Below, one piece after another: positions 45,702-57,705 of a DNA stretch of 64,000 nucleotides (its first letter is position 1; every line of letters begins with the position of its first letter). The notes below the pieces were generated by a model. That model saw nothing but the letters and a program-made list of their open reading frames with translations. It made no database searches and was not told where the DNA came from. The translations under genes and the position numbers were made by a program. Source of the DNA: Bedellia somnulentella (lineage: Eukaryota > Arthropoda > Insecta > Lepidoptera > Bedelliidae); NCBI GenBank assembly GCA_963576735.1, contig OY755170.1, positions 21,374,875-21,438,874 of the forward strand, written 5' to 3'.

Positions 45702-46792
45702 TTATATGATACAAATAAAGGAGTTGAATGATATACTATCAGTTATATTTAAAACTAATAGTTTATTCTAGCCTTGCACGGGTACTGTTAAACCCTCCCT
45801 GCTCCCTTATGTCATTTAGAGTGATGTTAAATTATCTATTTTTCAACAGAAGATTTTCGCCATAAATTGGTGAAAGTTTAATTTTTTTTTGGGTTGTTTT
45901 AAAGACTGCTCATTACAGAAAGCAAGAACTCAAACAAATCTTTCTTATTTATATTATACGTATAGGTATTGAACAAGTTGTAGCTGTCTAGTATCGGCTT
46001 AGAATAGCATAACCTATTGCTTTTCGTGGATATTCATATTCCATGATCCTACGTGCACCTGAATCCTCACACTCAAAAGCGTGTTGGCGAGACCTTACGT
46101 AAGAAAACGCTGCGGAGGCCGTGCCATTCATACTATTTTGACTACAAGTTTTTGCAGTTAATAAAACTGTCTATTCCTGAAAAATACTGCATACATATGT
46201 ATGTATACTAACGGCTATATTTTTATAAAAGATGATATTGTAAGATAGTAGAAATATAATATGAAAAAAGATGTTATACCATCATTTCCTTTACACATTT
46301 TATGTAATTTTGACCTCTATATTTTTGTTCTGGGTAAGACTAGAACAATAAAACGCCAGTCACCCACCAGGTGTTGCATAAGTCAAAAAAATGCAAACAA
46401 TTGCACTAAAAATTTATTACATATTAAACACTACTATTATTGTTTGTAAAAGATTGTGTTTTATAGCGATATGGCCAAATCAAGATATTCATTCATTGCA
46501 CTGACTTCGCTGTGTTTTCTACAACTTCGACAAGATGGCGCTGGTAGTAGAATTTCTACATCGCGGTATGATTTCTTCCATGATCCAGTATATAAACTTA
46601 TTTGATAGTTTTTAAATTAACGATCAAATGTCACTTATTAATCTTGATTATTAATTTTTGTAGAGTCTGTTGTTAATTTAGGAGCAGACTTTTATAAATG
46701 TTCAATTATATTGGTGTGTAGTGTGTACTTTTGTTTCTGTTTTTTGTTAGTACAACTTAATGACTTACATTCAGTATGGGATACTAACTCTA
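45702..46792. repeat. Second copy of the 41411-43317 block
   Basis: Repeats the unit spacer without the miniature LTR element, so the LTR element arrived after this duplication or in only one of the two sources. Confidence 0.85.
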
Positions 46793-47225
46793 CATACATA
46801 TACTCACGGCTATCTTGTCTCTCTTTGGAATAAGGAATTCCTCAGCCACTTTTGGAAGTTAAGTGGGGATAAGATGGTAAAATAAAGGTTGTTGGTGTTG
46901 GGTCTCCAAACCCATCGCCCAAAAATCCCTTAAAATCCTCAATAACATTAGTCGTCTCTTACGTACACTCACCGGAAGAACTGGGATAGTGCTATTCTAA
47001 ACCGACACTACACACCTAACTTTACAATATGATTAATATTATATAACACATATAAATAACATCCAAGACTAAGAAATGCCATTTATGTCCATCACAACAA
47101 TGGGCACTATAATGCGGCCCTAAATAAATTCCTCAACCACTTTTGGAAGTTGAGTGAGGAAAAGGCGGTAAAATAAAGGCTTTTGGTGATGGGTCTCCAA
47201 CCGCATTGCCCAAAAATCCAATGAA
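46793..47225 (-). mobile_element. SINE-B (second) and SINE-B fragment
   Basis: 46793-47030 repeats 43318-43560 with a small change (CTATCTTGTCTCTC replacing part of the 3' end). 47110-47225 is the usual SINE-B fragment. The unit then continues normally. Confidence 0.75.
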
Positions 47226-47807
47226 AAAAGGCATTTATTTCACAAAATTAAGTAGTTTACAATGAATTGGTTTCGGTGTTTACCGCAGTAGGTTTCCCTG
47301 TGACGCAGCAAACAGGCTCTTTTAAATAACTAAGTAACATAACAATTATGTGCTGATTGCCATTTTTAATTTTGTTTCAAGTACAAAGATACAATTTTTT
47401 TTTGTTTTTGAAGAAATAGAAAAATAGAAAAAAAAATTTAAAGAGAAAATAGTTCATTTTCTCATAATTACTAGCTATAACTTATCAGAACTCGTATTAT
47501 GTGTGTGTTTGTGAGTGTATGAGTCTATGTGCGTGTTCGTGTGTGTGTGTGTGTGTGTGTGAGTGCTTGTGTGTGTGTGTGTTTGTGTGTGGGAGAGAGG
47601 GAGAGAGGGACATTATTTTTGCTTGAGAGTGTGTATGATATTGTACCTATACGTCAATAGGTTTTTAATAGTAATTGCTCAACCTCGTTGTATGTTAACT
47701 CTTGTAACCAGTTTGTGATATAACGTTTTAGTTGGATTAACGTTTAACCTTTTATGTTTTCTTTTTGCTCAGTAATAATAATAATAATTGACCGTATTAT
47801 AAATATT
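47226..47807. other. Spacer with GT microsatellite
   Basis: GT tract at 47500-47590; otherwise the AT-rich spacer of 8900-9480. Confidence 0.6.
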
Positions 47808-48650
47808 GGGCCGTGAAGCCTCCCTGCATTGGCTGCGTTTCGGGGACCTCTTTGGGGAAACCGAAGGTTTTGTCTGTGCAATACAAGACCAGGTTATCAA
47901 GACGCGGAACTATCGGAAATACATCCTAAAGGACGGTACCACAGACGCTTGTCGGGCTTGTGGCCGTCCCGGAGTCACTTAGGCATGATGTTTCCGGTTG
48001 TTCGGCTCTTGCTAACACTGAGTACTTGCACAGACACAACCAAGCAGCCAAAATCCTGCATCAGGAGCTCGCTCTGAAGTACGGTCTCTTGCAACAGAGG
48101 CTGCCGTATTACAAGTATCTGCCGGAGCCAATCCTAGAAAACGACCGTGCCAAAATCTATTGGGACCGATCCGTTATCACGGACTGAACTATTCTAGCGA
48201 ATAAGCCTGACATCGTGGTATGGGATCGGTCGCAGTCGAGGGTATTTCTAGTGGATGTCACTATCCCTCATGACAAGGGTCTCGTGAAAGCTGAAACCGA
48301 GAAGCGTCGGAAGTATCTCAATCTGGCTCACGAGATCACCGACATGTGGGGTGTGACATCGACAGAAATAATCCCAATTGTTTTGTCCGCGAATGGGTTA
48401 ATTCGAACCAGCCTCGCAACCAACTTGAGGCGGTTGGATTTCTGTGGCGTGTCGGTTCCAGCACAAATGCAGAAGGCGGTGCTGCTCGATACGGCTCGGA
48501 TCGTTCGTCGGTACTTGAACCTGAGTCCCTGACCCCGACCGACTGTTCTTTTGTCGGGGAGTACCGCCTCTCCCATTTAAAATTTATATTTTCTTTTTCG
48601 GCCATGGGAGAGGCGAGGAACTATAAGTTATGCAGAAAATAATAATAAGA
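47808..48650 (+). pseudogene. LINE-R copy 3: zinc knuckle and endonuclease, broken
   Basis: Orthologue of 9481-10296 and fuller at the start: [20 protein letters not shown] precedes the CRACGRP knuckle, which is frameshifted as in copy 1. The endonuclease region KPDIVVWDRS...LVDVTIPHD continues to the natural C-terminus ARIVRRYLNLSP (48532). It has its own TGA near 48184 (AGA in copy 1), while the stop seen at about 10080 in copy 1 is absent. Each copy therefore gained a stop independently after the duplication. Confidence 0.78.
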
Positions 48651-49104
48651 TTTTATTTGCCTCTTTTAAATACAGAACTACATAAACAACATGAGAAAGA
48701 CACAAAAAGACAAAATGGTTTAGAGCTCGGTCTTTTCACTGTAAGCGGATAGCGCCGATTTTCAGCTCTGACCACGACTTAAAGCCAACTTAAAACTAAC
48801 TTAAGACTAAGTGCACGAACACAGATGCACACACATACACAGATACATCAATCCTTACACACACATTCATTCATGCAAGCATTCTACATACACACACACA
48901 CACACCTACACACACACAATCACATAGGCATTTAAATTTAAATAAAGATTAAATATGTAAATAAATTAATAGAATATAATAATTATAAAGAATAAATCAA
49001 TTAATAGATAGAAATACATATTATGGATAGAAAACTAAAAATTTATTGATAGAAAACATAAAATAAAAATATTTTTTAAATTAAATATATAAGACAAATA
49101 TAAA
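48651..49104. other. Spacer with CA microsatellite
   Basis: Orthologue of 10297-10764; CA tract interrupted near 48905. Confidence 0.55.
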
Positions 49105-50350
49105 AATATAATACACGGATAAGTGTATAGCGCTAAGCAGAGGAAGCCCTTATTCGAATTTCATAGTTAAAGCACAACCATACCGTACAGCGAATTCGTT
49201 ACACTGTGATGTAATTAACCATGTGCGAAGTTTTTTCCGAAAACACTGAATTGATTGAACAATTTTGATAGGTGGTGGGATGTCATTCCAGTATTTTATT
49301 ATACAATATCGGTGCTATTGTATCAAAATGACGGCGGGCAAAAGCTGAGTTATATTTGGGAACGGGAACACACGCTATTCTTTTATTGCTATTCGGAATA
49401 GAGGGTATGATAATTTTATGGTAATTCATTAACGCCTGTGTGATGTATAGCTTTCTAACGGTTAGAACATTGGCTTTTTCGTATATGTCGGATGTAGGGT
49501 GCCTATAAAGTAACATGAATATGATTTTTAAAAGGGCACGTTGGGCTCTTTCTAATTCTATCATGTAAGTCTTGCCAGCACCGCCCCAACACGTTAAACA
49601 ATATGTAATAATGCATTGGTATAGGCCTTTGTAAGTAGAAAGCAGGAGACTTTTGTCCGCAGATTTTCTGAGGCTTTTGAAAACATGGAACAGCTTCCGG
49701 GTTCTAGCAGTGACTGACTGGATGTGTTTATTTCACCGAAGGTGTTAGTCGATAAATTATTATAAATATTTAATTTCCTGGACTCGATTTCCGACGGCAC
49801 AGTCGCAGTTGTGGCTGATGTCTTGCACATTCCTGTTACATGGATAAGTATGGATAACTAGTTGGAAATTGTCTTTTGGGAGTGATATGGCTGATTTTGT
49901 AAAGCAAATATACTTTGTTTTTAAAGCGTTCAGAGTAAGCAGATTATTCTCCAGCCACGAAATTATATAGCACAACCCTCTCTCTGCTAACTCCTTTACT
50001 TTGAGCCACGTTTTAGAGTGAAAAAGAACTACGGTGTCCTGAGCAAACATAATAATCTCTGCACCTTCTATCTCTAAGTTGCAGAGGCTGTTGATATATA
50101 GCAGAAAAAGAGTCGGGCTAAGAGAACTTCCCTGCGGGATTCCGTAGTTGCAGTTATTTTTGGCCTCCGATTCTGAATTTCCTACTTTTACAGCCTGTTC
50201 TCTACTTGACAGATATTCCCGGAACCAGTCATGTACAGTACCACGTATACCTAAATTTTCCATTCTTTTTAGCAGAATAGCTAAAGAAACCGTTTCAAAT
50301 ACTTTTTGCAGGTATAAAAAAATACCTACACATTTTTTGATCTTGATATA
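49105..50350 (-). pseudogene. LINE-J copy 3
   Basis: Orthologue of 14305-15555. Motif A again carries Tyr in place of Asp, and in this copy motif C has changed from FADDT to FAQDT (near 50040), removing another catalytic residue. The C-terminal tail (49283-49564) is open in a separate frame. Confidence 0.87.
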
Positions 50351-51224
50351 CGTAAATAGCTATTGAAAATGTTAAAAAGCCCAATACCCTTGGTCGCCTC
50401 TTACGACACCCGCGGGTAGAAAGGGGTAGCGACATTCTAAGCCGGCACTACACGGCTAAAAATACTGCTTTAAATAAAACTAGGCCCAAGTCTTAGCAGT
50501 AGTATTTTAAGTTTAAGTAATTTAAGTAAGAAATTAATGATTACGATGAAACAAAATTAGTCGGATTTTATTAGTGTTTAACACAGATATCTTACTTGGA
50601 TAAATAAAGTGAGCTTATTTTACGGCAATGCTTAAAGCGTTTGTTTATAATGGAGCTGCAGCCGTATTTAATTACGGTTCGGATGCTCAGACTTGAATTT
50701 AAACTGCATTTTGAAAGGCGACCGATGAAAAGAACAGAATCCCAATTGGATTTGCAATTCTCTCAAATTCAGTTACTGGCGAGAAGCGCTGGAAATGGGA
50801 CGACCGGTGGTGGCTGAACTGAATTTCGATACCGTTTAATTAGTTCCGTTCAAAAAGTGAGACCATTTCGTTTGTTGTAAGATATCGGATCAAAAGATAA
50901 GACGACGAATCGTTTCGGTTAAGAGCTGATCAACTTTGTACTGCAAGTCCATTGCGTTAATCTACTCAGTTTAATAATGGTAATTAATTTAATGGTATTT
51001 TATCCATATTTTTTTACAAAAAAACACAACACTAAAGTGTGTATGCTCAGAATGTCGATTTCTTTAAATATCTATCATTTCCTTGCACATCGACAGAAAA
51101 GCGGTTTGCATAAATCAAAATAGTGATTTTTCACGAGCAAGATTTAATAAAAATATGTTTTTGCTATCGTACAGTTTTGGATTTCGAAGGGTTTTTTTTA
51201 CTAATCAATTAAGCAAATGAAAAA
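50351..51224. other. SINE-B 5' fragment and unit spacer
   Basis: 50370-50460 is the minus-strand SINE-B fragment; the remainder matches 15641-16399. Confidence 0.55.
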
Positions 51225-51305
51225 TTTCGACATCAGCGGGACTTGAACCCGCAACCTCGGGTTTACGCTCCCGTCGCTCTGCCAATTGAGCTATGGGTAC
51301 ATAAC
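51225..51305 (-). other. tRNA-like segment
   Basis: Orthologue of 29541-29620 with a mutated B-box (GGGTTCAAGTCCC on its strand). Not a functional tRNA. Confidence 0.6.
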
Positions 51306-51969
51306 ATATCACATGTCATCACAACATATCGAGTGACCACTCGCGCGAAAACTGTGTATTTGCTTGTTTCTTTACACCTTACTGGCTTTTTTTGTTGAAC
51401 AGCGTGTGGTTGTTTCTGATGATGATGTTTGAATTTATTATTGCAGAAGAATAGAAATAAAAAAAAATATAAGACTTTTTAATTGCCACCAGATCGTAAA
51501 CGTAGGTTGGGTACACCCAGAAGTGTGGTTGGGGTCTGCGAAAGAGGGCTTTAACTACTGTGATTTGGAAATATGACAGCGGAGAGGAAGATGTGGCTGT
51601 ACTTGTAACAATACATGGTATATATAAAACTGAACATCATAAGATAACGTAAGTCAGGAAGATGATGCTGAAAAGAAATTGCAATAAAGATATTAGTCAC
51701 TTTTAATCATTCATATCTTACGGAGCAGTCTTGCGATTAACTGATTATTGGATACTTATAAATGATGAAACCATTATTAAAATAATCGGTGGTAGGGAAC
51801 GCTAACAATTCTTAAAAAGTGTAAGTGAAACAAACAAAAGAACAATTTCGCACTAGAAGCCTCTTAACACTTCCAGCTCAATTGTCAGAGCGATGGGGGC
51901 GTATACCCGGAGGTAGTGGGCTCGATCCCTGCTTATGACGAAATTTTTCTATCCTTTATTTACTAAAAA
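51306..51969. other. Spacer with degenerate tRNA-like remnant
   Basis: Orthologue of 29621-30280; remnant at 51860-51945. Nothing else recognised. Confidence 0.5.
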
Positions 51970-53290
51970 CTAGCTTTTTGCCCGTGAACTCGTCCGCGTG
52001 GACTACATTTTGTGCATCTGGTTTACATCCAAAATACCGAAACACTATCTCAACATCTGTAATATACATTTATATTCCCGCGGGCGTTGTAAAGGACATT
52101 GAGGCTTTATAAGTGATTGTTAGGCGATGCAGTTGGTGACCCATCACTACCAAGCTTTGTTTAACTACCTATTCCCCAATCTATTTCAAAAGTGGATGAA
52201 GAAATACTATCTCTGAAGTTATGGCTACCCTTTTATCGGATTTATGGCCGTTAGTACATCCTCATGAATGATTGATATATGAATTTCATAAGTTCAATCG
52301 CACAAAATATTATGTTTCTAGATACAAAAATCTCTATATTCACTTTCATTTGCTATGTCAACCCCTTAGGGGATGAGTTCCAACAAATCCCTTTTAATTG
52401 TTAAAAAGAATCAAGAAATAAATCATTTGGTACCAAGTTTCTGTGTTCGGAAATGAGAATATCTTAAGTAAGGACGGATACGAATAATAGTTTGGCGCTG
52501 CGGTGGCGGCGGCCCGGTGCTGCCCCCTACACTGACCGTTGGTGATAGTGAGAGAGCTTGCAGCGATTGCGCGGGAATATGGGGATGGTGAAGTGAAGAG
52601 ATAGTACTTGCTTTTATAATATATATTTTTATTCTATTCGAACACAAAAAAGTACAAAAAGCTCGAGTCACCTGAAATTCGAACCCGGGACGATTGATTC
52701 ATGTTAGTTATATAAATATGCATAGTAGTTAGTTATACCGCTACGCCACGGCGACGATACCGGGGCGGGCGGTGTCAAATTTTTAACACAATTTATTTTC
52801 TATTATTCTTACTATTGACAAACAAATTTGTCATTGAAATGTCATTTTGAATAAAATGGATGACACTCTTAATCTTTCCAAGATGATCATTACAAGAATC
52901 TGATGAGAAATCCATTGATAAAAAAAATCGTTGCAATATGTGGAGCCATATATGATTTAAGGTTTTTTGATGCTTGTGCGGGAACCATTGCGAATCTCTC
53001 ATTTTAGAGGATTCAATTATTGTATCATTTAGCATTTACATGTTTATATTCTTTCCAATATATTACCTTGTTTTAAACGACACAGCTCCATCTCCAGTCC
53101 ATCCAGCAAGCAAACAATATTTTTATTTTCCTTCAGGAATATCATATTTTCCGAGATAAAAAGTACCTTATTATTTTTATTCGGACTTCTCACTATACGT
53201 TTTTAAAATTTCAAAGCAATCGGTTCAGTAGTTAGGACGTGAAAACGGAACAAACAAACAAACAAACTCACTATGCTCACTACGATTTTT
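51970..53290 (-). mobile_element. Resident H2-family element
   Basis: Starts at the plus-strand word CTAGCTTTTTGCCCG (preceded by A) and follows, inverted, the order of H2 in copy 1: SINE-B-like part (52090-52260), the block matching 13721-13990 (52290-52560), the tRNA-like segment (52660-52760), then the ATAAAATGGATG block and AATCGGTTCAGTAGTTAGGAC. The 5' end is not clear. Copies 1 and 2 keep different pieces of it. Confidence 0.6.
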
Positions 53291-54564
53291 TAAATTATAA
53301 AATAAACATTCTTATTACATGATATATAAATCAGGTTTATATGTTTTAAATTAACATCTGTAAGCATATTATAGTTGTTATGCAAAACACTCCCTAAGAA
53401 ATTTTGGACAATTCTTTTGTAAACCTTGCTTCGATGGTAAATACTAATACTAATACTAAATCTACTAGTATAATTAATTATTAATAGAATTCAACTCAAC
53501 TTGAAAAAGTAAAATTTTGTATTCCAACATTAAGGTGAACTCACTTCTAAGTAGAGCTACAATAGTAAGTTGACCCGACGCGTGAGAGATGAGGCGGGAA
53601 CTTGTAATAAATAGCCAATCAACATCTTATTGTCTATTAGTGGCCGAACACCGAAATGGAAATCTGTATTTAATTAATCCAATAATACCATTTTCCAGAC
53701 CTCACATTTACAACCATCTGTGGCCTCAACTAAGCGTCAGACTGTCTAAGGCTTATAGGCGTACCATGAAATGATGAAAGCAATGTATAGCTCTTATCTC
53801 TATGAGTCGATAAAAATCAGAAAGAGACAAAACTAGATGTTTGGTTAGTGATTTAATTCAATTCTTAGTATGGGTAACTAAGACACAATATGTACTGCTT
53901 GAATAACTTCTCTAATAGAGTGATGCGTTTGTGTTTATATGCATTTCAAGTTGACAGTGTGATGTGATTGCTAAAACAATCAGTTGATTAGTACACGTAG
54001 TACATACATACATATGCTTACGGCTTCAAACCCCAAAAAGGCGTAGCGAGAGCTTCATCACAAAGGTTTCATTAATTTTTTGAAATTAAGTGGGGAAAGG
54101 TTTGTATAACAAAAGATGGTTGGTGATGGGTCTTCAATAACATAACCGTTGGGTGTCACCTCAAAAGTTCCAACACCCTTAATATTATAAATATTCTATT
54201 GGGTACATTGAACATGTCTTATTCTCTTTGGTAATTTAATAAATTATCCAAAAATATTTTTATCATTCCTAATTTTTAAAAAAATATTTAACAGCGTATT
54301 TAAAGACTTTGAACTAGTATTTAACAAATATTTTGCATCAATCTTAAAAAAGGGACCATATATCTAGAATTTGAAAAAGAACCAAAATCCACTTCTTTTT
54401 TCAGGATGCCCTTAAAATAATTTAATATGGAGTATAAAAAACGTTTGATAAAATAACCATTGCACTTGATAGGGAAGCACGCTATTACATGCTACGATAC
54501 AATATGACATGATGAAGTACATGAATTCAGATTTTTTATTCTGATACTTTCACATAATAAGTAT
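53291..54564. other. Unit end spacer with worn SINE-B
   Basis: Orthologue of 17190-18942, with a deletion near 54482 (AAGCACG joined to CTATTACATGC). SINE-B remnant at 54003-54185. Confidence 0.55.
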
Positions 54565-54890
54565 CCTCACAGCCCATATATGTCCCCACCAAGGGGCTCG
54601 AGCCTACCCTATATAGGGCGATTTGGCCATAGTCCACCACGCTGGCCAATAGCGGGTTGGCAGACTAACGACTACTACAGTAATAGTAGCCGGGACCGAC
54701 CGCTTAACGTGCCCTCCGAAGCACGGAATCATCTTAATTTTCGGATAATCAGGTGATTCAACCCTGCAACATCCTTCCAAACTGGGTTTAATCTTACAAA
54801 TTTAATTTGTAAGGTTACCACCCCCTGGGAATCGAACCCAAGACCTCCGCACTTGAAACCAAGCGCTTAACCGCGAGACCACGGAGGCAG
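54565..54890 (-). mobile_element. SINE-A at unit boundary, copy 4
   Basis: Orthologue of 18943-19267, minus strand. Confidence 0.88.
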
Positions 54891-55535
54891 CTAAGTATAG
54901 ACTCATAATTTTTTCATTTGAAACCTTGGTTACCTTTACCTAACAGGGGTTTTTGATTGGAATTATATTTATAAGTAAGTATAAATTGGGTTATGTTGGT
55001 TTTAAAATGATATTCTTCCTCACGATTGAAATTTTGATTAATAAAACAGGAAATAATTGTGGTGACCTGATGTCTTTTTCGTAGACTTGAAAAAGCATTT
55101 GAACCCACGCATTTAAGGCCGCACTCTTTCCCAACAGCTAAGGCTAACAAGCGAACAGCTATTATTTATAAGATATGCAACTCATGTATATGGGATTGCA
55201 TTTAAAAAGTTGTTTCAGAATACATATATCAAGTTTTTATTGCCTAGTCTTAAAAGTTTCGTAATTATATTGTTGTGATCCACTGACAGATATGACAAAA
55301 GTGTAAAGGAATAGTTTTTTGCGATTCGGTTCCGCATAAAACCCCGAAAATTGGAGGATAATTATTTCTATTACTAGTTAGCCTGTTATTTAATGTTTCT
55401 GCTCTACTTCATTACCAAAAACAAAGGATTGCGTATTCAACATAATGCAATTATCAAATAAAGACAATTTGTTTAAAGGCAACATGCCTGTCAGCTTTGA
55501 ATAGCACTAACCATTTTTTTCCCGTAGTTGTTGGG
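54891..55535. other. Unit spacer, noncoding
   Basis: Orthologue of 245-891. Confidence 0.55.
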
Positions 55536-55545
55536 CTATGTGTAA

Positions 55546-57420
55546 TTTAAATGTCGATCATCTGATCTTAACAAAGATAAGTACGTATTAATTCGAAATC
55601 ACTGCAATAAGGTGTGTAGGGATGCACAGCGTAACCACATTCATAAATCTGTTGAAAATGGCGATCAAGCCAAAGTTTGGAAGTTTCTTAGATCTCTAGG
55701 AGTTGGAAAGTCACGTCAAGATTCAATCCCAAAAGACCTCGACCTCATTTCGCTTAATAGTCATTTTTCACCATCGTCAACCTTTGATGGATCTAAAAAA
55801 GCTGAAACTTTGCATTATCTTTCTACACTTCCAACTCCAGATTTTCCTCCTTTTCATCTTTGTCAATTCACCGATTGTGATGTTAAGAGTAATATTATGT
55901 CAATCACTTCAGACGCGGTAGGTGGTGATTGTATTAGTCGTAAAATGCTATTACCTATCCTTGACATTATAATTCCCGTAATTACCGAAATCCTTAACAA
56001 TTCCATATTCTCAGGGTCATTCCCAACGATATGGAAAGAAGCTGAAGTTATCCCTATTCCCGAAAAAACCAATCCTGAATCCTTTTCTGATTATCACCCT
56101 ATATCAATTTTACCTTTCCTTTCTAAAGTTCTTGAACGTCTGGTTCACAGACAACTAAGTAACTTCCTCACAAAAAATGATCTCCTTAATCCGTTCCAAT
56201 CTGGTTTCCGTCCTTCCCACAGTACTGTTACGGCCCTAGTTAAAATTACTGATGACATACGTTTGGCTATGGATAAGGGACTGCTGACTATCCTGGCATT
56301 GCTCGATTTCAGTAGTGCCTTCAATACAGTTAACTTCAATTTACTGCTAGCACTACTTGGCTCTCTTAACATATCTTTAACGGTGATTGACTGGTTTCGT
56401 AGTTATTTACTAGGACGCCGGCAGCGCATTCGAATTGACAATTCGTTCTCTCCTTGGCGTGAGTTAACTGCCGGTGTTCCGCAAGGTGGTGTGCTGTCTC
56501 CTCTTCTATTTGCAATTTTTATTAACAGTATTTCTCATAGACTCACTTCTTCCTACCACCTTTATGCAGATGATCTCCAAATCTATATACAGAGTAATAT
56601 AAAACAATTAGACATGTCCATAAGCTTGATTAATAAAGATCTAGAACGAATTTTGCAATGGAGTGAGGCGTATGGGCTAAAAGTCAATCCAAACAAATCA
56701 CAAACAATAATAGTCGGTAGTTCTCGAAGGATTTCTAGGATTGATTACAAATCACTGCCGCCTGTGTTATTTGACGGAACATCAATCCCTTTTAGCCCTG
56801 TGGTAAGGAACTTAGGCATTATGATTGATAGCAATTTATCTTGGGTACCCCAATTAGAATTGGTAAGCCGAAGGATATTTACGTCAGCGGGCTCCCTCAG
56901 GACACTGCTTAATTTTCTGCCTACTGCTACCAAAACTGCGTTAGCTCAATCTCTACTCCTTCCAATTTTGGATTACGCTGACACATGTTATCCTGATTTA
57001 ACGGAAGAACAACTTAATAAACTAGAGCGTCTTCAAAACTTATGCATCAGATTTTTTTTTGGATTGCGTAAGTATGATCACGTGTCTGTTAATCGTACTA
57101 AACTTAAGTGGCTTCATATTCGCCTCCGCCGCAATGTGCATACTTTGTCCCTCCTTTACTCTATCTTGTTCAATCCTGCCACCCCCTTCTATCTAAAAGA
57201 ACGTTTTCAATTCCTCTCTTCTTTCCATAACCTTAATTTACGTTCAGACCATAATCTTCAATTATCTATTCCCTCTCATAAAACCAATTTCTATGGCTCC
57301 TCTTTTTCTGTACACGCTGTGCAATTGTGGAACGCACTTCCTGTGGAGGTGCGATTGGCTAAATCACTGAATGTGTTCAAAGATCTGGTGAAACAACACT
57401 ATCTCACTGAAGCGCTGTAA
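55546..57420 (+). CDS. LINE-D reverse transcriptase, uninterrupted partial frame (about 624 aa)
   Basis: Partial polyprotein: the frame is open from the first bases of the truncated element, with no true start codon; an in-frame GTG at 55612 gives 602 residues. Counting from there: N-terminal linker 1-100; fingers with DYHPISIL (160-167, where other copies have DYRPISIL); motif A LLDFSSAF (Asp 232); GVPQGGVLSPLLF (288-300); catalytic YADDLQIY (318-325); thumb and a CR1/L2-like C-terminus ending YLTEAL. The endonuclease and first ORF are missing, so it is not autonomous. It is the only copy without a stop or shift. Confidence 0.85.
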   Translation, partial: FKCRSSDLNKDKYVLIRNHCNKVCRDAQRNHIHKSVENGDQAKVWKFLRSLGVGKSRQDSIPKDLDLISLNSHFSPSSTFDGSKKAETLHYLSTLPTPDFPPFHLCQFTDCDVKSNIMSITSDAVGGDCISRKMLLPILDIIIPVITEILNNSIFSGSFPTIWKEAEVIPIPEKTNPESFSDYHPISILPFLSKVLERLVHRQLSNFLTKNDLLNPFQSGFRPSHSTVTALVKITDDIRLAMDKGLLTILALLDFSSAFNTVNFNLLLALLGSLNISLTVIDWFRSYLLGRRQRIRIDNSFSPWRELTAGVPQGGVLSPLLFAIFINSISHRLTSSYHLYADDLQIYIQSNIKQLDMSISLINKDLERILQWSEAYGLKVNPNKSQTIIVGSSRRISRIDYKSLPPVLFDGTSIPFSPVVRNLGIMIDSNLSWVPQLELVSRRIFTSAGSLRTLLNFLPTATKTALAQSLLLPILDYADTCYPDLTEEQLNKLERLQNLCIRFFFGLRKYDHVSVNRTKLKWLHIRLRRNVHTLSLLYSILFNPATPFYLKERFQFLSSFHNLNLRSDHNLQLSIPSHKTNFYGSSFSVHAVQLWNALPVEVRLAKSLNVFKDLVKQHYLTEAL

Positions 57421-57705
57421 TACTGTTGCTTTTTCACTATATATATTAATTATATTTCTAAAACGTATATGTGTATATTATTTAGGTATTTGTATTGCTT
57501 GTATATATAAAAATACGTAGTTAATGTATGTGTTCGTATTCGTTAAATATCTATAATATTTTGTATGATTAATATTTTTATTGTTATTTAAATTAAATAA
57601 GTTAGTTTTAAGTAAGCTTAATAGATAATCATGTTTTTTTTTCTTGTTTTGTTTATCTCCCCAAATAATTAATTTATCGATCTCACCTTCCAAAGGTTGT
57701 CTGGA

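Larger units (their letters stand above)
35789..54564. repeat. Tandem macro-repeat, copy 3
   Basis: Third direct copy, about 18.8 kb. It keeps LINE-D, LINE-R, LINE-J and the resident H2-family element. Private features are a minus-strand SINE-C at 39780, a miniature LTR element at 41678, and an internal duplication in which 41281-43560 is repeated in part at 45577-47030 around about 2 kb of private DNA. Confidence 0.95.
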
